In this document: in pieces, positions 29,823-38,976 of the stretch
Position numbering within the stretch: the stretch's first letter is position 1
How the letters are laid out: the number at the start of each line of letters is the position of its first letter
Program-made: the position numbers and the translations under genes
Assembly: GCA_013816805.1 (NCBI GenBank)
Contig: JACDDS010000004.1
Location: forward strand, 201,066 to 265,065
Reading direction: 5' to 3'
DNA: 64,000 bases
From: Chitinophagales bacterium
GTDB taxonomy: Bacteria; Bacteroidota; Bacteroidia; Chitinophagales; UBA10324
Notes under the pieces: model-generated
Databases searched by the model: none
What the model was told of the DNA's origin: nothing
The model's input: the letters and a program-made list of their open reading frames with translations, nothing else

Positions 29823-31892
29823 ATGAAAAAAATTATTTTACTAATTATCTTATTTAGTATTACCATTTATAGCCAGGCTCAGATAGAATATGTAGCGCCT
29901 CAACCGGGATCGCAATACCAAAATACAGACCGGAATATTATTTTACGACCCGGTGAAATACTTGATTTAAAAAGTATTACTTCATCCTTATTTGAAGTGA
30001 ACGGTTCATTGAGCGGAATTCACAGTATTAGTTATAAGACAGCCCTTGATAACAAAACAATTATCATACATCCGGATCAACCTTTCCTGAATAGTGAAGA
30101 AGTAACCTTCAATTTGCAACCGGGGCTGAAATTGGCAGATGGTCAGCCAGTTAATCCTTACCAGTTTTCATTTTATACAAAAAGAAAATATACTGCCGCA
30201 GAGCAGCAGGGCATTGCCAGCTTCAGGCAAAAAATTGTGCAGGATGAATTTGGAAGCTTAACACCTCAACAAGCTCCGTTTAAGAATTCACCTTCTCCTT
30301 TTTACGATATCCTTGTCAACCAGAATGCAACACCAAGTGATGTTTTTTTTAGCAACTGGAGCCTTTTTGACAGTCCAACCAACAGGTGGTGGATAATTAA
30401 AAATAATGGGGATTCTGTTTACTCAACCCCGGTAAGCTTTAATCCATTTTTCTTTGACTTAAACCATAATGGTTATATAACAGGATTTAGTGTTGGCAAT
30501 TATAGTATGCTCGACTCAAATTATGTAACTATTAAAACTTTCAGCGCAGTCGGTTACCCGACAGATCTCCATGAATTCCAGATTTTTCCCGATGGTCATT
30601 ATTACCTGTTCGGAGATGATGATGAAATTGTGGACATGACGCAGTATGATCCTTCCTATCAGCCCAACGCTACTGTGGAAGGCAATGTGATACAGGAATT
30701 TGATGCAGCCGATAATCTTATTTTTGAGTGGCGCACATTCGACTATTTTAAAGTGACAGAAGCCATACACGAAAACCTTGCAAATGGCTTTATTGATGCT
30801 ACACACAGCAATTCACTGGAAGAGGACGTAGATGGAAATATAGTTGTTTCATTCCGGCATATGGATCAGATAGATAAAATCAACATAAACAATGGGAAAA
30901 TAATGTGGAGATTAGGCGGCCAAAAAAATCAATTCACCTTTGACAATGATTCGAGTATATTTAATTATCAGCATGATGCCCGCTTACTTTCTAATGGTGA
31001 TTTAACAGTTTTCGACAATAATGTTTTTGGAACACCTGATTATGCATATGCAAGAGAATACAAACTGAATATCAGTAAGCTGAAGGCTACGCTTGTCTGG
31101 TCTTATACTCATCCACCTGTAAATGGAGTTCCGATGACCAGTTTTGGGCTCGGAAGCGTTCAGCGATTAGATAACGGGAATACTATGATTTGCTGGGGTA
31201 AGGTTCCTTTCATGAGTGGATTGGCTAATGCTACCGAAATAGATGCCCAAAATAACATTGTATGGGAAATACTTTATACTCCCGAAAATTATGATGTTTT
31301 CTATCGTACCCTTCGTCACGATTGGTCACCGTGTGCACGGCCTTCCACTTCACTTCTAAGCACTTCAAAAATTACTGCCTCTTCAGCAAAACTTAACTGG
31401 AACGCTTCTACAGGGGCAAAAAAATATGACATTGAATATCAAAAAACAGGTGCTTCAAAATGGACAAGCATAATTGTTGGGGCAAATGTTTTATCTTATA
31501 ACCTTACTGGTTTAAAAGCAGGTAGTAACTATCAATGGCACATTAAAACGTACTGTACTAAAAGCGGATCTACGCAATCGAATTTTAGTGAGCTCGTTAC
31601 TTTTAAAACTAAATCTGCGAGGTTAGAAAATCAGCAAAAAGCACTGGTTATAAATGTTTTTCCCAACCCTGCACATTCCGAATTACAGGTTAACTGGTCT
31701 CCGGATTTCACAGCTTCTTCAGATATTTATTTAGAGCTGCTTGATAATTTAGGCCGTGTTATTAAACAATGGCAATTGTCAAATAACGTTTATCAAGCTG
31801 AATTATCTCTTACCGGAATTCCCAAAGGAAATTACATGATCCGGTTCATTACAAACAACCAGCAACAAATATCGAAACTGGTGATCGAGTAA
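29823..31892 (+). CDS. Arylsulfotransferase family protein with fibronectin III and T9SS domains
   Basis: A 689-aa protein with the same domain order as the gene at 20130: signal peptide (ending YSQAQIEYVAP), Ig-like N-terminal domain (VNGSLSGIHSISYKT), ASST propeller (HEFQIFPDGHYYLFGDDDE, IMWRLGGQKNQF, NYQHDARLLSNGDLTVFDNN, RTLRHDWSPCARPS), fibronectin III (LNWNASTGAKKYDIEYQKT, LKAGSNYQWHIKTYC) and T9SS domain (INVFPNPAHSELQVNW ... LVIE). The NGHI.MFDNGN motif of the other two is altered to NGDLTVFDNN here. Most likely the result of gene duplication. Secreted; substrate unknown. Confidence 0.8.
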   Translation: MKKIILLIILFSITIYSQAQIEYVAPQPGSQYQNTDRNIILRPGEILDLKSITSSLFEVNGSLSGIHSISYKTALDNKTIIIHPDQPFLNSEEVTFNLQPGLKLADGQPVNPYQFSFYTKRKYTAAEQQGIASFRQKIVQDEFGSLTPQQAPFKNSPSPFYDILVNQNATPSDVFFSNWSLFDSPTNRWWIIKNNGDSVYSTPVSFNPFFFDLNHNGYITGFSVGNYSMLDSNYVTIKTFSAVGYPTDLHEFQIFPDGHYYLFGDDDEIVDMTQYDPSYQPNATVEGNVIQEFDAADNLIFEWRTFDYFKVTEAIHENLANGFIDATHSNSLEEDVDGNIVVSFRHMDQIDKININNGKIMWRLGGQKNQFTFDNDSSIFNYQHDARLLSNGDLTVFDNNVFGTPDYAYAREYKLNISKLKATLVWSYTHPPVNGVPMTSFGLGSVQRLDNGNTMICWGKVPFMSGLANATEIDAQNNIVWEILYTPENYDVFYRTLRHDWSPCARPSTSLLSTSKITASSAKLNWNASTGAKKYDIEYQKTGASKWTSIIVGANVLSYNLTGLKAGSNYQWHIKTYCTKSGSTQSNFSELVTFKTKSARLENQQKALVINVFPNPAHSELQVNWSPDFTASSDIYLELLDNLGRVIKQWQLSNNVYQAELSLTGIPKGNYMIRFITNNQQQISKLVIE

Positions 31893-31977
31893 ATATTAGT
31901 TAATAGCTAATTATGCTTTAGCTTAAAGAAGACAATCAGTCTCGCAAACAAAAAAACCGGTTGTTTTATAAGCAGTA

Positions 31978-33078
31978 ATGTCTCTTTCGGAAATTATCAG
32001 AGAAAAGATTAAGCTGGACGGGCCGATATCTTTCCACCATTTTATGGAAATGGCTTTGTACTATCCTGACCTCGGGTATTACACTTCTTTAAGAGATAAA
32101 ATTGGTAAGCACGCCGACTATTACACAAGTTCTGATTTCACATCTCTTTTCGGAGTAATGGTTGGTAAACAAATAGAAGAGATGTGGAGCATACTCAACG
32201 AACAGCCATTTTCAATTGTAGAGTATGGAGCAGGAATGGGTTTTTTGTGTCGGGATATCCTGCATTATTTAGCGAATAATAAGAAATTATATGGTGCAAT
32301 CCGCTATTGTATAATCGAGAAAAGTGCGGCAATGCGTGAGAAACAGAAATTCATTTTGAATGAAAAGGTGAGCTGGCATAATTCCATTTTTGACATTCCT
32401 GAAATTGCAGGTTGCGTATTATCGAATGAGGTATTAGATAATTTTTCAGTACATCGGGTAGTGATGGAAGATGACCTCATGGAAATTTTTGTAGATTATG
32501 AAAATGATTTCGGAGAAATAATCAAACCTGCGCCTCCTGCTTTAAAAAATTATCTCGATGAATTAAAGATTAATTTATCCAATGGGTTTCATGCGGAAAT
32601 AAATCTAGAGGCTATCAACTGGATCAGTGATATTGCAGCTTCGCTTAAAAAAGGTTTTGTTATAACCATAGATTACGGATATCCTTCTTCTGAATTATAT
32701 GTTGAATCACGAAGAAGTGGCACCTTAATGTGCTATTCAAAACATAGTGTGAATGATCAGCCGTATATTGATATTGGAGAACAGGATATTACTGCACATG
32801 TAAATTTTTCTGCATTAGTCCATTGGGGAGAAAAAAATGGATTGGAATGTTGCGGATTCACAGATCAAAGACATTTCTTACAAGGCCTTGGCCTTGCTGA
32901 TTACCTGAGAAAATTGGAACAAAGTGCATCCGGCGACCTAAAAATTAATAGTGAGAAAGTAAATTTTTTACATACATTACTTATGGATATGGGAAGTAAA
33001 TTCAAAGTATTAATCCAACAAAAGGGGCTTAAGGAAACAAATCTATCAGGGTTAACTTTTGCGAGACAAATCAATTGA
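31978..33078 (+). CDS. MidA/NDUFAF7-family SAM-dependent methyltransferase
   Basis: A 366-aa class I methyltransferase of the MidA (DUF185) family. Diagnostic segments are ISFHHFMEMALYYPDLGYYTS at the N-terminus, DYYTSSDFTSLFGVMVGKQI, the SAM motif VEYGAGMGFLCRDIL, SNEVLDNFSVHRV, and ITIDYGYPSSELY. The mitochondrial homologue NDUFAF7 dimethylates an arginine of complex I subunit NDUFS2; the bacterial target is not established. It is cytoplasmic, single, with an 85-bp gap after the ASST gene. All motifs appear intact. Confidence 0.9.
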   Translation: MSLSEIIREKIKLDGPISFHHFMEMALYYPDLGYYTSLRDKIGKHADYYTSSDFTSLFGVMVGKQIEEMWSILNEQPFSIVEYGAGMGFLCRDILHYLANNKKLYGAIRYCIIEKSAAMREKQKFILNEKVSWHNSIFDIPEIAGCVLSNEVLDNFSVHRVVMEDDLMEIFVDYENDFGEIIKPAPPALKNYLDELKINLSNGFHAEINLEAINWISDIAASLKKGFVITIDYGYPSSELYVESRRSGTLMCYSKHSVNDQPYIDIGEQDITAHVNFSALVHWGEKNGLECCGFTDQRHFLQGLGLADYLRKLEQSASGDLKINSEKVNFLHTLLMDMGSKFKVLIQQKGLKETNLSGLTFARQIN

Positions 33079-33151
33079 TTCTGTATTCATCTGTAATTTT
33101 TGAGGTAATTTTTTTTATTATTCGGCTTGTTAACTGATAAGAATGAAAGGT

Positions 33152-34594
33152 TTATGGCCAAATACCTAAAGTAGTATAGGAAGAGGCTACTTTATCAATG
33201 GCTACTACAAAAGCTGCTGTGCGCATGTCATGGATGTTTGGGTTTCTTTTCCATGTTTCATGCACCTGATGGTACGCACTGATCATGGTATCTTCCAGTC
33301 CACTATTCACCAAGTCCTCTTCGCCGGCACCATGCTCTAATAACTCTTTGGCATTGGCATCAAGCCGGTGGCCAGTTACCTGCTCAATCTGATCCATGAA
33401 AATTTTATTGGTATTTTCTGTGAAGCGTTTATCCATTCTTCCGAACCGAACATGTGATAAGTTCTTTAGCCATTCGAAATATGAAACCGTTACACCCCCG
33501 GCATTTAGAAACATATCCGGAACAATTAGTACATTTTTTTGCAAGAGGATTTCTTCACCACCCGGAGTGCATGGTCCATTTGCCCCTTCTGCAATGATCT
33601 TTGCTTTTATCCTTGGTGCATTTTCTTCAGTGATTTGGTTTTCCAAAGCTGCCGGAATTAGAATGTCACATTCTATTTCAAGCGCAGCGCCAGGATCATT
33701 AATCACCTGAGCATAGGGATAATTCATTAATGTTCCATTTTCAGCTTTCCACTTCATAAGGTCTTCAAGATCCAAACCTTTCTGATTCATTAATGCGCAA
33801 TCTATTTCAGCAACTCCAACCAGTATAGCTCCCGCTTCAGTAAAAAATTTAGCTGAGTAATAGCCTACATTCCCCAATCCTTGAACCACTATTGTTTTCC
33901 CTTCTATGCCGGGCTGCAAACCATATTGTTTCATATCAGAAGCGATACTGCAAGCTTCACGGATGCCGAAATAAACACCACGTCCCGTTGCTTCTTTTCT
34001 ACCACGAACTCCACCGTTCGGAATAGGCTTTCCCGTAACACAGCCGTAAGCATTAATTTCACCGGGATGAAATGCTACATAAGTATCAACTATCCAGCTC
34101 ATTTCTCTTTCTCCTGTTCCATAATCCGGGGCAGGAACATCGATGCCAGGCCCGATGAAATTTTTCTTGATTAATTCTGTGGTATACCGGCGGGTAATTC
34201 GCTCGAGCGTATCATCGCTATATCTTTTTTTATCGATCTTTATTCCACCTTTTGCCCCTCCAAAAGGAACATCCACAATGGCGCATTTATAGGTCATCAA
34301 TGCCGCTAAGGCCATCACTTCATCCTGATTTACATCCATACTGAAGCGTATGCCACCTTTGCATGGAACTTTATGCTGAGAGTGCTGTACCCTGTAAGCT
34401 TCTATTACCTCAACACTTTTATGCCCCGTTTTTTTATCTTCCACCACCACAGGAAAATGCATTTGATAAACACTGTTACATGTTTTAATCTGTGAAAGAA
34501 GCCCCGGATCGTAGTTTAAAAATCCCGCCGCCTTATCAAAGTATTGCTCTACGTTCTGAAAAAAATTCTGACCGCTTTGAGTACCGTTTTTCAT
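33152..34594 (-). CDS. gdhA: Glu/Leu/Phe/Val dehydrogenase family, probably glutamate dehydrogenase
   Basis: Oxidative deamination of glutamate to 2-oxoglutarate and ammonia (or the reverse). Key elements: [19 protein letters not shown], catalytic Lys115 in [10 protein letters not shown], the catalytic Asp in [14 protein letters not shown], and the Rossmann loop [12 protein letters not shown]. Length 480 aa and the long insert around [13 protein letters not shown] fit the NAD-type GDH II group seen in Bacteroidota and animals. The start codon overlaps the ccmD stop as ATGA, so it is translated as the last gene of the ccmB-ccmC-ccmD unit; this pairing is functionally unexplained. Confidence 0.93.
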   Translation of the reverse strand: MKNGTQSGQNFFQNVEQYFDKAAGFLNYDPGLLSQIKTCNSVYQMHFPVVVEDKKTGHKSVEVIEAYRVQHSQHKVPCKGGIRFSMDVNQDEVMALAALMTYKCAIVDVPFGGAKGGIKIDKKRYSDDTLERITRRYTTELIKKNFIGPGIDVPAPDYGTGEREMSWIVDTYVAFHPGEINAYGCVTGKPIPNGGVRGRKEATGRGVYFGIREACSIASDMKQYGLQPGIEGKTIVVQGLGNVGYYSAKFFTEAGAILVGVAEIDCALMNQKGLDLEDLMKWKAENGTLMNYPYAQVINDPGAALEIECDILIPAALENQITEENAPRIKAKIIAEGANGPCTPGGEEILLQKNVLIVPDMFLNAGGVTVSYFEWLKNLSHVRFGRMDKRFTENTNKIFMDQIEQVTGHRLDANAKELLEHGAGEEDLVNSGLEDTMISAYHQVHETWKRNPNIHDMRTAAFVVAIDKVASSYTTLGIWP

Positions 34595-34821
34595 GTGGAT
34601 GACCTGTCTTTAAATTTTTTTTCGAGTTTAGAAATTTTTCGATCCTGAAATATTAAAAAAATTATAATTCCGGCAAATATAGTAATCAGTATAGTTATCA
34701 CTACGTATAACTTATAAGAATTACGAAGGAAATCTGATGCTTCCTGATCGATAGACTTGTCCTGGGCAAACACCATTATTGAATACAGGGTCAGCAATAA
34801 AATGGAAATAATTTTTTTCAT
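34591..34821 (-). CDS. ccmD: CcmD-like small membrane protein
   Basis: A 76-aa protein with an N-terminal signal or anchor ([20 protein letters not shown]), a short periplasmic stretch, a single membrane span (about 39-58, [21 protein letters not shown]) and a basic cytoplasmic tail ([14 protein letters not shown]). Position directly after ccmC, size and topology match the CcmD-like proteins of Bacteroidota that support haem delivery for cytochrome c maturation; sequence similarity of such small proteins is low, so the call leans on context. The frame extends to 34896, but ATG 34821 is chosen for the signal sequence and leaves 7 bp after ccmC. Confidence 0.72.
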   Translation of the reverse strand: MKKIISILLLTLYSIMVFAQDKSIDQEASDFLRNSYKLYVVITILITIFAGIIIFLIFQDRKISKLEKKFKDRSST

Positions 34822-34828
34822 ATTGTAG

Positions 34829-35557
34829 TCAAGAATTGAAAGAGGCTTGTTCTTCGGATTTAATTTTCGTGTAATTAAACATATCAGATCCGGCAAGCAT
34901 TTCTAATTCCATCAATCGCAACCGGGACCAGAGGGTCATTAACCATACTCCAAGCAATGTCCAGCCGATTACCGCAGGGTAAAAAACCAGGCGCATATCG
35001 CCATCAAGATCATAAGCAGAAAAGCCGGGGTTTCCCCCATTCCCAGGGTGTAACGAATCGGTAAGCCGCGGTACAATAAAAATCACCGGAATAAAAATAG
35101 AAAAAGACATCACGTTAAAAACAGCGGCTACTTTTGCACGTCTGTCAATATCATCAATGCTGCTGCGAAGTACAAAGTAGGCAAGATAGATTAACATTCC
35201 TACGGCAGCACCAAGTAGTTTCGGGTCATTTACCCACCATGCACCCCAGGTCGTTTTAGCCCATTGCATGCCGGTTAAAATACCCATTGTCCCGAATAAC
35301 AATCCGATGCCAGCACACGAGGAGGAATAAACATCATATTTGATACTATTATTACGCAGGTACCGGATGCTGTAATACAATGAAATGAAAAGCAGTAATG
35401 TCATTCCAAACCACATTGGGACATGAAAATAAAGATTACGAATGGATTCATGAAGAATGGGCAGATCCGGAGAAGGAATCAGAAAGCCGGCAATTATGGT
35501 GTAGGCAATAAGAACAACACAAAGAAATTTCCACCACGATTGTTTTAACAAATGCAT
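34829..35557 (-). CDS. ccmC: Haem exporter protein CcmC (cytochrome c assembly)
   Basis: An integral membrane haem handling protein with six spans. The tryptophan-rich WWD-type motif TTWGAWWVNDPKLLG is intact, and periplasmic histidines typical of CcmC are in YFHVPMWFG and SLHPGNGG. It transfers haem to CcmE during cytochrome c maturation; no ccmE, ccmF or ccmA is seen in this window. ATG 35557 (MHLLKQSWWKF) is preferred to ATG 35575. Part of a leftward unit ccmB-ccmC-ccmD-gdhA. Confidence 0.9.
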   Translation of the reverse strand: MHLLKQSWWKFLCVVLIAYTIIAGFLIPSPDLPILHESIRNLYFHVPMWFGMTLLLFISLYYSIRYLRNNSIKYDVYSSSCAGIGLLFGTMGILTGMQWAKTTWGAWWVNDPKLLGAAVGMLIYLAYFVLRSSIDDIDRRAKVAAVFNVMSFSIFIPVIFIVPRLTDSLHPGNGGNPGFSAYDLDGDMRLVFYPAVIGWTLLGVWLMTLWSRLRLMELEMLAGSDMFNYTKIKSEEQASFNS

Positions 35558-35616
35558 ACTACGGAGGTTATACACTAAATTTTGATCTCATATGATTCTA
35601 CAATAGACCCTTATTT

Positions 35617-36270
35617 TTAATCGCGCCAAAGATATGGAAATAATAAAATCGCTAAGGAGATCATTAAAGTATCAAGCGCAAATAAAAGAAGGAAATCACG
35701 ATAGGGGAAATTCTCAATATGATTTAATAAGGCATATTGACTAAGTTTTATTAAGAGCAACAATACCGGAACTATAAATGGCAGACTAAGAATTGCCATG
35801 AGGGTCATATTCTGATTTGCCTTTGAAGAAATAGCTGACATCATAGTAAAAGACAGGCCAAAGCTGATGCCTCCCAAAATAATTACTGCCGTAAAAAAGG
35901 AAAGTTGCACTATCGGGCTTTTATTTATTATTGAATAAAGCAGCAGGCCCAGTAATGCCAGAATAATCATCATAGCACTATTGTATATCAGTTTCGAAAT
36001 AATTACCGAGCGCGGATTTGCAATTGAATAATAGTAAAGCACTCGTCCGCGGCTTTCCTGCATAAAACTTTTTGCCACAGCACTTACGGCGGTGAAAAGC
36101 AGGGTAATCCAAAACAGAGTAATCCAGGTAAGGGGTTCTATTTCAACCATACTTATATATATTAAAAAGATGGTTGCCGCCAGATATAAAGCAATGCCGC
36201 TTAAGGAATAGCGCTGGCGCCACTCAAGAGTTATATCTTTTAATATAAGTGCACGAATTTCTTTCCACAT
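35617..36270 (-). CDS. ccmB: Haem exporter protein CcmB
   Basis: A membrane subunit (about 217 aa, six spans) of the CcmAB transporter that works with CcmC in cytochrome c maturation. Family features include LILKDITLEWRQRYSLSG at the N-terminus, the soluble loop FMQESRGRVLYYY and LPFIVPVLLLLIKLS. The ATPase partner ccmA is not adjacent, as is common in this phylum (recollection). ATG 36270 (MWKEIRALI) is taken rather than ATG 36279 because the shorter form matches the usual CcmB N-terminus; both are possible. First gene of the ccm-gdhA unit, 59 bp before ccmC. Confidence 0.88.
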   Translation of the reverse strand: MWKEIRALILKDITLEWRQRYSLSGIALYLAATIFLIYISMVEIEPLTWITLFWITLLFTAVSAVAKSFMQESRGRVLYYYSIANPRSVIISKLIYNSAMMIILALLGLLLYSIINKSPIVQLSFFTAVIILGGISFGLSFTMMSAISSKANQNMTLMAILSLPFIVPVLLLLIKLSQYALLNHIENFPYRDFLLLFALDTLMISLAILLFPYLWRD

Positions 36271-36400
36271 AATTACCACGAAAATAGAGAAATAGGATCC
36301 GTAAAGTCATAGTATATTTTACATTAAAAGCACTGTTTCTATCAGCTTTAAAATCCGCTTGTAATTCAAAATATAGAATGCATTTTTTACATTGTGAATT

Positions 36401-37918
36401 ATGAAAAAAATACTGGTTGCAAACCGGGGGGAAATTGCGTTGCGGATAATGCGTACTGCAAGGGAAATGGATATTTCAACGGTGGCCATTTTTTCTGAAG
36501 CCGACCGGAATGCCTTGCATGTACGGTATGCGGATGAAGCCATTTGCATTGGCCCTCCTCCTTCTAATCAATCTTATTTATCAGGCGATAAAATTATTGA
36601 AGTAAGCAGGCAATTGAAGGTAGACGCGATACATCCGGGCTATGGCTTCCTTAGCGAGAATGCAGATTTTGCAAAAAAGGTGCGAACTGCAGGATTGATT
36701 TTTATTGGCCCTTCACATGAATCAATTGAAATGATGGGTAATAAAATAGCCGCAAAAGAAGCTGCCAAAAGAAACAATATTCCATTAGTGCCTGGAACAG
36801 AGGAACCAATAAAGGACATTTCACTGGCCAAAAAACTAGCAATTTCTATCGGTTTTCCAGTCCTGATTAAAGCTGCAGCGGGGGGAGGCGGAAAAGGTAT
36901 GCGGGTTGTGTTCAGAGAAAATGAATTCAACGAGCAGGTAATCCGTGCCATGAGCGAAGCACAAGCAGCCTTTGGAGATGGCTCCGTATTCCTCGAAAAA
37001 TATATCTCTTCACCACGGCATATTGAAATACAAATTTTAGGTGATGAACACGGCAACCTGGTTCATCTTTTTGAACGCGAATGTTCTATACAGCGGCGCC
37101 ATCAAAAGCTTATTGAAGAATCACCCTCTTCTGTTCTTACTGAAGAATTAAGGATGAAAATGGGCGATAGTGCACTTACCATTGCAAGGGCCTGCGGTTA
37201 TTATAATGCAGGAACAGTGGAATTTTTAGTAGATGAAAATCTGAATTATTATTTTTTGGAAATAAATACCCGCTTGCAGGTAGAGCATCCGGTTACAGAA
37301 TATATTACCGGGCTTGATCTTGTTAAAGAGCAGATAAAAATCAGCCGTGGAGAGAAATTATCCTTTACCCAAAATGATCTGAAAATTACGGGTCATGCAA
37401 TTGAGCTACGGGTCTGTGCCGAAGATCCATTAAATAATTTTTTGCCTGATACAGGAACCCTTGTTACCTATAAACGACCTCAGGGACCCGGTGTGCGTGT
37501 AGACGATGGTGTAGAAGCCGGAATGGACGCACTTATTTATTATGATCCTTTACTGGCTAAGCTGATTGTGCATGCACCCGACCGCCATAGCGCTATAAAG
37601 AAAATGGTTCGTGCAATAGAAGAATATAATATTTCGGGAATACAAACCACTTTATCTTTTGGAAAATGGGTCATGCAACATCCGGCATTCATTAGCGGAA
37701 ATTTTGATACAGGATTTATTCCCCGTTATTTCTCTTCAGAAAATACTCTATTACAGGAAGAAATAACCAAAGAAAAAGAGATTGCTTCCATCCTGGGTGC
37801 TTTCCTTTTTGATCAAAAAAAACACACTAAAAACCTCACATCAACAGTGAACTCGGATATTCCAATCAAGCAACCTCAAAGGACGAATTGGAGAAAGAGA
37901 GGGATAAGAAATTACTGA
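36401..37918 (+). CDS. accC: Biotin carboxylase (acetyl-/acyl-CoA carboxylase subunit)
   Basis: ATP-dependent carboxylation of biotin, the first half-reaction of acyl-CoA carboxylases. The N-terminal domain starts ILVANRGEIALRIMRTARE, the ATP-grasp has the glycine loop KAAAGGGGKGMR, and the catalytic region has EINTRLQVEHPVTE. The protein is 505 aa, about 55 longer than E. coli AccC, with a low-similarity basic tail (KQPQRTNWRKRGIRNY) and no biotinyl domain. No accB or carboxyltransferase gene is nearby, so the partner (acetyl- or propionyl-CoA carboxylase) is undecided. Convergent with the next gene with a 7-bp overlap of the ends. Confidence 0.92.
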   Translation: MKKILVANRGEIALRIMRTAREMDISTVAIFSEADRNALHVRYADEAICIGPPPSNQSYLSGDKIIEVSRQLKVDAIHPGYGFLSENADFAKKVRTAGLIFIGPSHESIEMMGNKIAAKEAAKRNNIPLVPGTEEPIKDISLAKKLAISIGFPVLIKAAAGGGGKGMRVVFRENEFNEQVIRAMSEAQAAFGDGSVFLEKYISSPRHIEIQILGDEHGNLVHLFERECSIQRRHQKLIEESPSSVLTEELRMKMGDSALTIARACGYYNAGTVEFLVDENLNYYFLEINTRLQVEHPVTEYITGLDLVKEQIKISRGEKLSFTQNDLKITGHAIELRVCAEDPLNNFLPDTGTLVTYKRPQGPGVRVDDGVEAGMDALIYYDPLLAKLIVHAPDRHSAIKKMVRAIEEYNISGIQTTLSFGKWVMQHPAFISGNFDTGFIPRYFSSENTLLQEEITKEKEIASILGAFLFDQKKHTKNLTSTVNSDIPIKQPQRTNWRKRGIRNY

Positions 37919-38382
37919 CACTCCAGGATAATATCAGGAGTAATTACTTCATTGCTGAGATGCCCTGCGCGGTCCATTATCTGTATTGTATAATGAAAAG
38001 TGTCAGCTGACAATCCAGGAATACAGTTTACTCCATCTAAGGTATAGGCAATTTTTCCAGAAATGTCTTTCACATTGCCCTCCGGAGTAATATATGGAAA
38101 CTGAAACGGGTACACTGATCCGGTGCGGCTATCCTTAAAAAAAAGATTCGGGATAGTATCATCCGGGAAACTTGTTGATGCACCCAAATCACCATCGCCG
38201 TCAGTAAAGGAAACAACAACCGTAAGCGAATCATATGCAACACCAGAGCTTGATATTCCACGGACATGATTTGCACTTATGGAGTCAAATTGAATAACAG
38301 GAATTACATCATAATCAGGCGGCTTAAGGCAGGAAGCCAGCACCGTTAATAATATGAACCCAACCAGTATTTTTAGTGACAT
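37912..38382 (-). CDS. Hypothetical lipoprotein with Ig-like fold features
   Basis: A 156-aa protein with a lipoprotein signal peptide and lipobox VLASC (Cys18), so it is probably anchored at the outer membrane. The mature part (PVIQFDSISANHV, VVVSFTDGDGDLGAS, YTLDGVNCIPG, YTIQIMDRAGHLSNE) has the DGDGDLG motif often seen in Bacteroidota lipoproteins of Ig/cadherin-like fold. Function unknown. It lies 42 bp from the gmhB stop and reads in the same direction as the heptose genes, but its content does not suggest a part in that pathway. It may simply be downstream of them. Confidence 0.7.
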   Translation of the reverse strand: MSLKILVGFILLTVLASCLKPPDYDVIPVIQFDSISANHVRGISSSGVAYDSLTVVVSFTDGDGDLGASTSFPDDTIPNLFFKDSRTGSVYPFQFPYITPEGNVKDISGKIAYTLDGVNCIPGLSADTFHYTIQIMDRAGHLSNEVITPDIILECQ

Positions 38383-38424
38383 ATTCCAACTCTAAATTAA
38401 AAAAACCTCAGAAATCATACTTAA

Positions 38425-38976
38425 TTATTGCAACCTTAAAAAGTCTGCAAATTCGCTCAGTTCCATAAAACAATAATCAACGTTTGATTCCGGAGAAAAT
38501 TTTTTTAACGGATTAAGTAATATTGTCTTCATTCCCGCCCGTTTTCCAAATTCCATATCGCTCATGCTATCGCCTACCATTACACTTTTTGTAAGGCTTA
38601 TTTCTGGGTAATCCTGCTTTGCCTGTAAAGCCATACCGATGTTTGGTTTTCTGAACACAGAATTCTCAGATTTTAATTGTGGCGCGAAATAAATTTTATC
38701 CACTCTCCCACCATTTTTTATTATTTCCGCCAGAATATATTCATGAATAGTACTAACGTCTTCATCAGACATTAATCCCTTTCCAATTCCCTGCTGATTT
38801 GAAACAATAAAGGTTCTTCTGAATAAGGACGAAAGAAAAACAATTGAACCAATTATTTTAGGCAGCCATTCAAACTGGTGAATATTCCTTACGTAATCTC
38901 CCTCTATTTTTTTGTTGATAACACCGTCCCTATCCAGAAATAAAGACCACGAATGATCAATAGATAAAGTCTTCAT
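38425..38976 (-). CDS. gmhB: HAD-family heptose-bisphosphate phosphatase (GmhB-like), zinc loop lost
   Basis: Removes the 7-phosphate of D-glycero-D-manno-heptose 1,7-bisphosphate. HAD motifs are present: I FLDRDGVINKK, II VSNQQGIGKG, III RKPNIGM, IV MVGDSMSDMEFG. The CxH...CxC zinc loop of GmhB is replaced by FAPQLKSENSVFRKP, so all four metal ligands are missing. ATG 38976 (MKTLSIDHSW) overlaps the hddC stop as TGATG, supporting this start over 39006. It is assigned to the heptose pathway by context with hddC, gmhA and hddA. Confidence 0.78.
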   Translation of the reverse strand: MKTLSIDHSWSLFLDRDGVINKKIEGDYVRNIHQFEWLPKIIGSIVFLSSLFRRTFIVSNQQGIGKGLMSDEDVSTIHEYILAEIIKNGGRVDKIYFAPQLKSENSVFRKPNIGMALQAKQDYPEISLTKSVMVGDSMSDMEFGKRAGMKTILLNPLKKFSPESNVDYCFMELSEFADFLRLQ

